Shown here in pieces: positions 9,894-19,639 of a stretch of DNA of 64,000 bases. The position numbers and the translations under genes were made by a program. Positions within the stretch are counted from its first letter, which is position 1, and the number at the start of each line of letters is the position of its first letter. The stretch comes from Macrolepiota albuminosa (Eukaryota > Basidiomycota > Agaricomycetes > Agaricales > Agaricaceae), in NCBI GenBank assembly GCA_027475525.1, contig JAMWFC010000077.1, positions 930,001-994,000 on the forward strand. The letters run 5' to 3'. A model generated the notes under the pieces. That model did not search any database. It worked only from the letters and a program-made list of their open reading frames with translations, and was not told where the DNA came from.

Positions 9894-12534
9894 GGGTCGT
9901 CGCTAACATAAGGTCGCTTTCTCGGTCCCGGTTTCTGGAATTTCCCCCGTGGAAATGTTGGTACCGTTCTTCTGACGCCTGAGTTAGGGTCGCTAATAGT
10001 TAGCGTCGTTTCGTCTTCAGACGTCGTCTTGACTACTGATCGGGCTAAGACGTCAAAGGGCCTCCCTAATAATAAGTCGTACGCAGGCGATCTAAGAATG
10101 TGTATTTGAAGATAAAACGTAAGATCGCCAACAGCGCATGGCACGTTACGAGCCATTCCCAAGGATCGATCAATCGTGCCGTTAGCGCTTTGCATATTAA
10201 GAATGATGGTCGGGTCGTAAATGATGCCAAGCTCGTTAGCGACGTCGGCAGCCATTGAAATAATCTGTGATCCGCTGTCCACTATAGACTCTATCTCGCT
10301 TTTTCCATCAACTGTCAACATGATCGAGCGAATCGCGTGAGAGTCTTGGGCTACAGTGAGGACGGCGGGATCGTCGCTAGATCTTAGCGATTTAAGGTAA
10401 GTTTCGACCGGGTCAATGGACGTAGCTTCTTTAGGTGGCGCGGCCTCTTCTTTGATTTCCGACGCGACCGTCTCGGTTATGTACGCGAATCCAGGTAGCG
10501 CGTCGTCGCATTCGTCCACCGCCGTTACATTGTTAGCTACGTTCCGTCGAGGGGTTACCGCTGTACGCATCTGATTCCTGACGTCTGGCGCCACACTGCA
10601 TAGCTCCCCTACCGACATCGTGACTTGACTTTTCATAATACGATCGAATACTTGCTTAGATTTTTCTATGTCGTAGATTGGTGCCGTTGGTCGGTAGCCT
10701 CCTGCTGGCTTGTCTGGCGCCCCAAAGTTTCGGTTGATAGGCGGAGCATAGTTACCGGCAAGTCCTGAATACGGGTGAAGTGGCGGTTCCGTGCTAGCTG
10801 GTGCTTTGGCCGTATCAGGTGTGTCGTCGTTGATACTGGAATTCGAAGGCTTTGCCGGTGCTGGATCGGTCGTAGCGCCTGAAGGTCTATAGTCTTTTAA
10901 CGGTTGCTTGCTCTTTTTAATCTCGACACCATCGAAAACCTGATTCTTTAGCGACTTTAGCTCCCTTTCCAACGTCTCGATCCTCTCCTCCCGTGACAAC
11001 GTCGGTCGCTCGCTAACAGCGTTAAGCTGGAGTACTTCGTGAATTAGCGCCTGTTGTGGAGTTGTTTCTGCCTCCGCCGCGGCCGTACTATTGAGATTGC
11101 CCGTCGCTAAGTTCCCAGGGTTACGTCGGTGCCATTCATCAATTCGCCCCTGGAAGGTTCGGTGCTCAGGATATAGAGGGATGTTAGCGCCGGAAGGTAG
11201 GACTATTTTCCCGTCGGCGCCTCGACGTGCTCTTCCTTGGCGTAGATATTGTTCGAGGATAGCGCAGCGTCCGCGAGTCATCGTATGTCCTGCCTCACCA
11301 CAGAAGTGACAAGGACCGGATTGCATATTACCTCGTGGCGCATTAAGGCTGGTCGAGATTAACGTTTCCAATTTGCTCATAACGTTTGCGACGGCCGTGT
11401 TGACTGCGTTTTCCAGATCCTCCTTCTTGACAAAACCTCCCTGATTGTTAGTCGCGCTAGGTGCTGGCGCCGCAACAGGTGGCGCTTTTCCTCCGTTATC
11501 AGTTTGACAAAACCTCCCTGATTGTTAGTCGCGCTAGGTGCTGGCGCCGCAACAGGTGGCGCTTTTCCTCCGTTATCAGTGCTAGAAGGTCGCTGGAAGG
11601 GGATGCCAGTATCCGTTCCTTTCAGTATCCATTTACCTGCCTCAAAAACGTCTTCTATATCGTAGGGTTCCTCAGGATGATGGTCGGACTTAAGAATTTC
11701 TAAGCGACGAGCTATACGAGTCCAAAGTGATGTTGGAATGCCTTGTTGAAATAAGCGCCGTTCCTCGTTCCGGTAGAGTTTGCCATTCTGTACTAGCCAT
11801 CTTGCAATTCGCTGGAAATCTCGATAATAAGTAGATAGCGTGCCTAGTGTATAAATGCCCGTAGCGAAGGTATCCTGTACCAGTTTCTGGATTTCAAGGA
11901 CGGTATAGCGCGTGGATTCCTCAGCGCCAGGGTACAGTTTAATGATCGCCTTTTTCCATTCCTCGTAGGTAAACGACCTTGGCACCGCCTCTCGTGTTAA
12001 TCCTTGAAACTCATCCAGTCCCGTCCAGGATTCCGCGGTATCGTAGGAAACGTATCTGGCGGCGTATTCTTTCATTTGGGTGTTGTCGGTGACTCGGCAG
12101 TCGCGTAATAAATATTCCAATTCTCGAAAATACTGTGTTAGCTCGCGAGGTTTCGTCTCGTCCCATTTTGGCGACGAGAAGTGGTTTCTTGGCGGCATAC
12201 GCGGTGTGTTTGCCTGTTCCATACTAGCTGGCGTCGACGTCGTGGTGGGAATAGTAGTGTTAGTGGTAGTTTCGCTTGGCGTAGTTGTAGTCGGTACTGG
12301 CTCGGGTAATTCTGAGTCGCTAGGTTCTGGCGATAATGACCTAGACAGCTCTTCCAAAGGAGTAAGCGGTGTATGGTTTTCACCTGCTAAGTATTCAAAC
12401 GGTCGGGAAAATGGGAAGAAGCTTTCAGCCAAGCTATCTGGAGCGGCTTCAAGCTCCTGATCTAAAGTCTGCCTCGGTAGCGCGCCTGGTAAGTGTGGTG
12501 ACTCAGTTAAGGTTTGCTCAAACGCGCTCTCCAA
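9860..12534 (-). CDS. gag: Gypsy gag-protease polyprotein
   Basis: Two frames, 12534-11377 and 11380-9860, are one reading frame once a single copy of the duplication 11427-11580 is counted. The first part holds the retrotransposon gag capsid-like region (W- and Y-rich, about residues 120-300). The second has a zinc knuckle-like C-x2-C-x4-H-x6-C just after the junction; the last gap is longer than the usual four residues. The aspartic protease motif VDSGSQ is about 370 residues into that frame. The polyprotein starts 80 bases inside the 5' LTR edge, next to the primer site. Gag and protease share a frame, while pol is in the -1 frame. Confidence 0.92.
11427..11580. repeat. Exact 77-base tandem duplication (3 of 5), breaks gag
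   Basis: 11427-11503 is repeated exactly at 11504-11580. The extra 77 bases cause the apparent stop between the capsid and zinc-knuckle parts of gag. Confidence 0.9.
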
Positions 12535-12592
12535 TAGGAGGCGGCGCTGTCGCTGGGCTCGAGTTTCCGGCGGAATTCTGCCTCAATAGAAC

Positions 12593-12610
12593 CCCTCGCG
12601 GTGGGCTCCA
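12593..12610 (-). promoter_or_regulatory. Primer binding site like a tRNA 3' end
   Basis: The plus strand reads CCCTCGCGGTGGGCTCCA, which has the form of a tRNA 3' end with terminal CCA. It stands three bases from the 5' LTR (12614). On the element strand this is a TGG-starting primer site. The base before CCA is T. A U at that discriminator position is typical of tRNA-Cys, but the tRNA is not identified here. Confidence 0.75.
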
Positions 12611-12613
12611 AAA

Positions 12614-13657
12614 TGATGACGCCAACTGTGGTTGGGTGCGCTGGACGTATACGCAGTACAACGCCGTCTCCAGCGCCTGGCGTACGGGTTTGTGAGGAGT
12701 CCCGGCAGGGTCCCGGTGTGCTCGAGCAGAGGTGATAGGGCGGTGCGCTAGACGATAGCGCCTCGGGTGCTACCTAGCAAGTGGTAAGCGTCGTAGTTTA
12801 GGAGAAGTTATAGAGAAAGAAACGAATAGCGCAGCGTAGTGTGCCCGTAGGTGGCACCGTAAACGACGAAGACGAGATAGACGAAGCTAGCGCCGAACTT
12901 GGTGGCAAAGTCAGGCAATGCTAGCGCGATTTGAACGCTAAGTGTAACTTGGGTGCTCCAGAGGTTACGATTCGTTGTTATATACATGGCCAGTAGCTAG
13001 TTTTTATACTATGCGCTACATTATTTCCAAAATAAGTCCATTGACGGCGCTACCGCTTAGCGCCTCCCTTCGTGACTGTAGCTAACGGCCACCTGTCAAC
13101 GGCGACCTGCAGCACATGGGTGACGGCGACCAACGGCGACTCTAAAACTACTTAGAAGTGGTACGAGTTTGCTCACTTTTTGATGTAATTTGATTGGCCA
13201 TGCCATCCCGGGGTATGGTCGGGGAATCCTCGACAGACGCCGTGAGCGCTAATTCCGGCGCTAAACATTGTACCATCTTTTGATAGATTTAAATGTCGGG
13301 TCTGCGTGTATCCTGTCTCGTCGTCATTGATTCTTTTAGACTTCTGATTGAGGTGCCTCGGTGATTGACAGCGCCAATTGCTAACTCCTTCCAGTACTGA
13401 TCGGGGTTTGGTCAGAGTCCCCTCCCGCCGTTATGCTAGCGCTATGAGTCCTGAGTCTTCTTGGTCTTCAAAGTAACTGAGTGGAGTGCGCTGAGGGGCT
13501 GATACTGGTGGTTGAGATGAATGGACAAGTCTTGCCATAGAGCGCCCGCGCTAGGGCTGCTCTGTACCCAAGGCTGGTCGCTAGAGCCTTTAGTGTGTCA
13601 AGTGTTGGTCGGCCTATAATGTCCCTTGATGCGCTCAGTCCGAGTAGAAGCCTATCA
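12614..13657 (-). repeat. 5' LTR of the Gypsy element (element orientation)
   Basis: 1044 bases, the same as 176-1219. It is followed by ACGG (13658-13661), the second copy of the target duplication. Confidence 0.95.
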
Positions 13658-13906
13658 ACGGATGTGAGAATGTTTCATTATTTCTTTGCTCCAGCAGTCG
13701 TTTACATCGTCGATAGATGAATCGTTATATTACGATAACATAATCTACTTACACTAGATAGGTAGCTATCGACTTGTCAGCAGGAATGAAATATTATTGA
13801 ACTAATGAACTGGTGAACAACAAAAGTGAAGAAGTACGAAAGTGAATAAAATATGTACAAGTTGGGGTCGCGTCAAAAGAAAATAGAAACAAATTCCTGG
13901 CCGCTG

Positions 13907-14012
13907 GTTATGTAAGTTGACATTATGTAAGTTGCTGCTCTGTAAGCTGTTGCTCCAGCTATGGTTTATGTAAGCCGTCGCTCCAGCTGCGGTTTATGTA
14001 AGCCTTCGCGGT
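13907..14012 (+). repeat. Short degenerate array of the 28-base repeat
   Basis: Three to four imperfect copies of the unit (GG)TTTATGTAAGCYGTYGCTCCAGC occur here. It is the same unit and orientation as the 13-copy array at 19166, and opposite in orientation to the copies at 27.4 kb. It may mark the left edge of the Helitron-associated unit. Confidence 0.7.
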
Positions 14013-14320
14013 TGTTTGTTTGTGATATTACATTTGCGGGCAAATGCAGTGTATTTGGTAATGTGATGATGCGGGAATACTATAAAAGCGACTAAAACGA
14101 GAAGGATCGGTGGATGAGGGAGAAACAAAATACGGGTCCAGTGGACTCGTTAGGGAAGGAAGCAGGACGACAATATAGTCAGACCCAAGCAAGTGTCTGT
14201 GAATCGTAGTCGAAACTATATGCGATTGGCAAAGATCAACGAGGCCGTTATTGACAATGTGACAAAGCGAATGAGATCCGAGTGTCGTGGTCGCAATTGA
14301 AGGCTTTTTGATCGATGTAA

Positions 14321-15487
14321 TCATTGGTTGCCGTTGCCTGATGCGTCTACGTCCATTCTGTTCTGGCCCTTGTCTGAAATGTCTCTCAGCTTTCTCTTCA
14401 GTTTGTTCTTGGTCCCTTCGTTGGATACTACGTTCTGTGGGGTGTTTATCAGTGTGTTTACTGTGTTGCTTTGTCGCTCACTTTTATGAAGCTAGACCGG
14501 TGCTCGATAAGAGTCATGGATCTCAATACGAGAAGCATTTTGAGTTTCCCACCCGCCAGGTTAACAATCTGGAAAGATAGCTGGACAGAAACGAGGTCTC
14601 CCACTCGGAATCTTTCCGGCTTGTAATGTTCGTATCTTAAGTTTCCTTCAGTTTTGTGTGTTGCTCTATTGTGTTGTACTTACGTTGTCCTGTTCCCTTC
14701 ATTTACCTTCATCTTCGAAAATTGGACCACGTTGTCTTCGGTAATCATGAACCCTTTCTGCCTTATTTTCTCTGTGAGATTGTACGGGTCTAGTTCCCTG
14801 TCCATGGGAATGTGTTGTTCGTTCTTCTCTACATCGCATGTCGGTGTAAATATCCTGTTCGCGATGTCTAGTGATCTTTCTTGCTGTCCGAGGAACGCGT
14901 TATACCAGCATTCGAGACGGCCTTCTGAGAATTCAAGTTCGAAGTGCTTGTTAATCTCCGTTGCTCCTATCATTGCATCGTCGAAATGTTTTGTTCCTAG
15001 GCCGTCCAGCTTCACGTATTGCTTCATGTATTTCAGTCGTCTGTAGTCGCTGCTTTATGTGATTAGACTCTGTTCTGTTGGATCTCATTGAACGCACCTC
15101 ATGCGTGTTTCTCTTTTCAGTGGCAGGAGATCCTTTTCGCTTATGGCTCCGTATACCGTGAAAACCAACTCCTCGTCTGATATATCGCCGTCTTCATGGA
15201 CGTACACTAGTCGCCATGAGTGAGGCTTATTTACTTCTTTTGTCTTAATGGCTTCTGCCCATCTTGGTTCCTGTTATGTCTTGTATGTTGATAGTCCGAC
15301 ATACGGTGTGCGGTTTGGTTACTTACGTTTGCGACGCTGGTCAACATAACGTCGTTTTCTTCTTCTCCTTTGCGTATGGCTTTCTCAATCGCAGTTTCTT
15401 GGTTGCGTGATGAGTCTACTGATGTTGAGATGTCTGTAAACGTTGCTTACTTGCTGCCTCTGTGTCGTAATCTGCTCCTAAGGTCAT
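14321..15487 (-). CDS. Spliced gene of unknown function next to the Helitron (gene A)
   Basis: Six exons read in one frame from 15487 down: 15451-15487, 15327-15418, 15098-15270, 14684-15040, 14482-14635 and 14321-14434, giving about 308 residues. The protein is mixed alpha/beta with a segment EPRWAEAIK, a block around CWYNAFLGQQ, a TPTCD motif and a hydrophobic beta-rich part (FRVGDLVSVQLSFQIV) near the C-terminus. It ends with a Lys/Arg-rich tail that could be a nuclear signal. The first intron is only 32 bases, so the exact start is uncertain. I do not recognise a named domain. My impression, which needs a search, is that related proteins are abundant in Agaricomycete genomes. It is divergent from gene B at 16235. 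Confidence 0.7.
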
Positions 15488-16145
15488 TTTTGTTATGATA
15501 TATCTACTGTGGCTCTGTCAGTATAATACACCTGTCGGACAGTGGCTAGACGTACATTGTATTGCTGCTGTGTCTTGATATCCTTCTAGTCTGTTGTGCT
15601 ATCTGTGTATTCTTTATAGTATCAGGAAGTGATCAGTGAGTGCCTCGACTGTTTTCCTGTGTATGACGTGACGTATCTTGGTTTACCTATCCCATACCCA
15701 ACTCGTTTCCTTCCTATCGGCTTCGTCTTTTTTGGTATATGCACTTCGGTTGTTTGGTACCTTCTGTGCCTGTCATCGTGACGCTTCCCGTAGTCTGTCT
15801 CCAGTGGTACATTAATTTCTGGCTTCGTTTCTGGCTTCGTTTTATCATCCTCAACTGTTCAGGGACAGACCTTATGATGTTCCTCTGTCTCTCTTTCTTT
15901 GTCCTCTCATTGGTGAATCTCTAGTGTGTTGCCCTTCTGAGGTTACGGCTATTAAGGTACAACGTTACGAGTTGTGGATCTGCAATGCTTGTGTTCTATC
16001 TAAAAGGTCCCGCTGTGCCTTCTGTGAATCTTGTCTTACTGAAATTTTCATTCTACTTAATTTTATTTTGTTCGAAGAAAGGGATACACCGTTCTTTACG
16101 TTATACTGTCTTTCCCTCCTTGATGCGACGTGCAGCTTGCTGCTC
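15488..16145. other. Divergent intergenic region of genes A and B
   Basis: About 650 T-rich bases between two divergently transcribed genes, probably holding both promoters. The open frames here are short and look non-coding. Confidence 0.4.
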
Positions 16146-16152
16146 TATATAA
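16146..16152 (+). promoter_or_regulatory. TATA box of gene B
   Basis: TATATAA lies 89 bases before the ATG at 16235, inside a pyrimidine-rich leader. Confidence 0.5.
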
Positions 16153-16234
16153 GTGTCCTTTGTCCACTCTCCTTGATAATCCCCTCTCCGCCTCCTCTTT
16201 TTTCTCTGTGTGTTTTGTGTCACTATACGAACCC

Positions 16235-18763
16235 ATGCCCCCTCGCAAGATAAAGTCTGAAGAGAATAAGGCTCAGACACTTGTTGACCAACTCAAGACC
16301 ATGTGTGTTTTATATTGGTGTCTTTGATTTTTTTTTTTTTTTTTTAAAGAAAAAAACTTGTTGTCCTCGGTGCAGGAGTGCGGATAGGTTGCAAGCGTGT
16401 GTACGGCTCTTTCAGTTCCGGTTGGTCTTGCTAATTTGCTTATTGTAGCATATTTGATAGCGTTTCTGCGGCGACAGCTTCTGGATCTGAAACAGGCGAA
16501 CCATCTGCTGGGTGAGTACTCTTTTCGTGTTGTAATCTGTAATGCTAATGTTATTTAGGTCTATTGACGGCGGGTCGCCGTCTAAGCGAAAGGTTTCTGC
16601 TTCGCATGATGGGTTCGTGTGTTACTTGTTGTATTTGTGACTATCGTTTTACTTAATGTCTTGGTGTCAGTTCTGTTAGTGTTCCTGCCACGCCGTCGCC
16701 CAAGAAAAAGAGGGCTGTGTCTATTCCGTCCGTTGATACACCTGTCATGTTTGTATCTCCGTTTTCCTTGTTACTTTGCTTGACTGCTGCTATGTAGTCG
16801 GGCTATGGCTGGATTGACTGCTGAAGATGCGACCTTGTCAAGTGGTCGTGCTGTGTACGTGATTTCTGATTTGTTCGCGTTCATGCGCGGTTTGCCTTAT
16901 GTTTTGCACTCTCAAGGCGCTCCCGTACCATGACGGAGAAGGCTTTGTTTGCGAGCCAGTCAAGCCCTAAAAGGTCGCGTGCCGGAGCTGCGGCCAAGGC
17001 CGCTAGTCCGAATTTGGATGACGAATTTGCACCCAAAAAACTTGTTGACTTGTCTGACGATGACGATGATGACTTGCCTGTTGTGTCAGTGTGGATTGTT
17101 TCTTCTGTTATTTGCTTGTGCTCATTTTGTTCTTTTCGCTTTGGTATAGGATTGCTAAGCGGCCCGTACCTAGACCGCTTGTTAAGAAGCCTCTTGTTGT
17201 CACGGCGGGCGATGATAACATCGACGATTGGGATGTTGCGGACAATAATAGTGACACGCTATCGGACTTTATTGTCGATGATAGTTCTGCTCCCGATTAT
17301 GGATTGTCGGAAGATGGCGAGTCTCCCGTGCCTCCCGTCCCCGTTTCGTCTGCTTTGGCTGCTCCGCTTTCGATTGTCCGCTCAGATGCTGTTGAACCGT
17401 ATGTTTATTTTATTTTATTTTCTTCCCTTCGTCTCTGTACCTCATTTGTTGATGTCTTGCTGCAGCATTGATCCTTGTCTCGATCCTGCGGAAGAGCTTG
17501 CAGTGGATGCGGTCATGCAGCCTTCTATCCAAGAAAAGTTTATGGTGTCGACTTATCAAGGACTGCCGTTCCTTAAGTGCGGACCAACGTCTACTATTTT
17601 GCTTGCATTTACTCAACTTGTCGTCAGGAAACAACTCATAATCCAGCCTTTTGGATATGACAAAATGAACAGTGACGGTAAAATCCGTTACGCGCGCATT
17701 GGTGTTGTTGCTGAGCATATGAATGAAGACAATTGGACGTGCGTTTTGCTTCTTGTTTTGTATTTTTTTCTGTTCTTATGTATGACTTTTTCAACAGTTC
17801 GTTGTCGTCTTCTCTTTTATTCAATCGTCACGCCTTCTACGTTAACTTGGCCAGGACTGACCCTGTCCAACTCAATGCCCCGAAGCAGCGATTGGCTCTT
17901 CGGGATTTGACGGGTCCCTTCTGTGTCTGTATTACCTCTGGAGTGGTAACTGCCTCGCATTTATTTGACAGTTCTGTTCTTGTTGGGAGTCCGTCTGACA
18001 AGTATGGTCAGCATCGTATCGAGATTGTTGAATTCCATCAAGAGTCTCTTCGCCAGTTTGCTGTTTTGGGTTGTGTTTTCAACCTCCCGGACGGTGTTCG
18101 AGGTACTATTTCTGGTAATGGTGTGGCATTTGTTACTAGAGGTGAGGGTAAAACCCCTACATACAATGTTGGTGAGTCGTGATTCGTTGTTTTTGTTGGT
18201 TCTGCATTTGATGTGACTTCAGACGGTGGGTACGCGACCCCTAAGTCCAAGAGGCCCTCCGGTATAAAGAGTAACTCAATGTTTACCGAGATGGATGCTC
18301 CTGTGTTCAAATCGGCTGGGGTTGCCGATCTGTATAAGCCGGTCGTTGAGTTTGATCAAAAAGGTTCTTGTTATGCTCGTTTCCAGATGGTGTTCTAACA
18401 TTTTCTCAGTGCCTGTGTATGACGGCAGGGTAGAAACCGGTCAACCGTTCCGTTTTACGCCCAGTGACTTTGATTCTCTTCCTTCTTGGCGTCCATACGA
18501 AAACAACAATGTTGAGGTTCTGGAAAGTTCTGTCGTCAGTGTTGGTTTTAGTGCCAACTGGTATGAGTCCGGTGGTCACAAGTACGTTGGTGTTCGTTGT
18601 GTTTGAATATGTTCTCACGTTTTTCAGGTATCTCACCTTGAACTTGCTGTTTGTCATTGTGTTGCACGACCCTACTTACGTGATGCGTCTTGTTGAACCT
18701 GCTCTTGTGGTGGACCGCGCCGGTGCCACTAAGGGGAAGGCCAAGTCCAAGGGGCGTAAGTAG
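16235..18763 (+). CDS. Spliced gene of unknown function next to the Helitron (gene B)
   Basis: About twelve exons with GT-AG introns of 45-80 bases can be joined from ATG 16235 to TAG 18763. The N-terminal third is disordered and charged, with SPSKRK- and SPKKKR-type nuclear signals and an acidic run (DLSDDDDDDLP near 17060). A middle conserved-looking domain begins about 17470 (CLDPAEELAVDAVMQ ... GLPFLKCGPTS) and a beta-rich C-terminal part runs through 18600-18690. The tail is Lys/Gly-rich. One intron near 16330 holds an 18-base T run. I do not recognise the family. The layout (charged tail, beta-rich core, helicase neighbour) would suit a nucleic-acid-binding accessory protein, but that is inference only. 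Confidence 0.7.
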
Positions 18764-18806
18764 TTCCTGCTTTCGCCGCTCCTTTGTCCTTGTTGGTCGA
18801 CTGTGC

Positions 18807-18807
<1 letters not shown>

Positions 18808-18845
<38 letters not shown>
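18808..18845 (+). repeat. Run of 38 adenines
   Basis: An uninterrupted A run 45 bases after the stop of gene B. It is far longer than other homopolymers here. It could be a genomic poly-A microsatellite or the trace of a reverse-transcribed 3' end, but no target duplication is seen. The open frames through it are low-complexity artefacts. Confidence 0.9.
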
Positions 18846-18849
<4 letters not shown>

Positions 18850-19165
18850 ATTCGGCGACCTTCCGCCTGGGAGGCACAGTGCAGACGGGCGGATTGTGAC
18901 ATCAGTTGTGACCTTAGCCATCTAGCCATCGGACGTTACTTGTTACTTTTAGCAGTCGTTTTTGTGTTGCGTTGTTTTGATAGTCTCGATATAGACAGAC
19001 TTTTTGTTGAGCCGTTGTTTGTTTGACCGTTTGTTCACTGAGTGAATAATCTTTTCTTCGGCAAATCTATGTATAAATGGTTTGTTACCCCACTGGATTT
19101 AATTGTACTTCCAACGTGCTTTGAATCTTTCGTCGCGTTACCTTCGGTTACTGTGTTAATGCTTG

Positions 19166-19529
19166 TTTATGTAAGCTGTCGCTCTAGTAGTGGTTTATGT
19201 AAGCTGTCGCTCTAGCAGTGGCTTATGCAAGCTGTTGCTCCAGCGGTGGTTTATGTAAGCTGTTGCTCTAGCGGTGGTTTATGTAAGCCGTCGCTCCAGC
19301 AATGGTTTATGTAAGCTATTGCTCTAGCGGTGGTTTATGTAAGCTGTTGCTCTAGCAGTGGTTTATATAAGCCATCGCTCCAGCAATGGTTTATGTAAGC
19401 TATGGCTCTCGCGGTGGTTTATGTAAGCCGTCGCTCCAGCAGTGGTTTATGTAAGCTGTCGCCCCAACAATGGTTTATATAAGCTGCTACTCTGGACATG
19501 GTTTATGTAAGCTATCGCTCCATCGATGG
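19166..19529 (+). repeat. Tandem array: 13 copies of a 28-base unit
   Basis: Thirteen contiguous units of exactly 28 bases, consensus TTTATGTAAGCYGTYGCTCYAGCRRTGG, with scattered substitutions but constant length. It lies 110 bases before the helicase frame. Inverted relatives lie just after that frame (27342-27500). Confidence 0.95.
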
Positions 19530-19639
19530 TTTCGAGTTGTGATGTAATATTAGATCAGGTGACTATAGTGATGGTTGCTTCATATGTAACTTGTTTTGTA
19601 CTCGTGAATTGATTTCAACGATGAGATTGTCTGTGTACG

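Larger units (their letters stand above)
176..13657 (-). mobile_element. Full-length Ty3/Gypsy LTR retrotransposon with antisense accessory genes
   Basis: Direct repeats 176-1219 and 12614-13657 have a constant offset (12438 bases) and end in TG...CA. ACGG occurs immediately outside both (172-175 and 13658-13661), so it is the target duplication. In element order on the minus strand: 5' LTR (12614-13657), primer site, gag-protease, pol (RT, RNase H, integrase), three genes in the opposite orientation, polypurine tract, 3' LTR (176-1219). I saw no LTR mismatch on reading, so insertion is recent. Gag and pol are each broken only by a 77-base duplication that is probably an assembly error. The length of 13.5 kb is well above a plain fungal Gypsy element because of about 4.8 kb of extra sequence between pol and the 3' LTR. 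Confidence 0.95.

Noticed and set aside
12593..12610. End of a tRNA gene
   Set aside because: Only the last 18 or so bases resemble a tRNA, and they stand three bases from an LTR, so it is a primer site.
176..13657. 12.4-kb spaced direct repeat as a segmental duplication
   Set aside because: TG...CA ends, a 4-base target duplication, primer site, polypurine tract and gag-pol make these LTRs.
18548..18929. Frames with poly-Phe or poly-Lys runs
   Set aside because: They only read through the 38-base adenine run.
19166..19529. CRISPR-like array
   Set aside because: The 28-base units are contiguous without unique spacers, and the sequence is eukaryotic.
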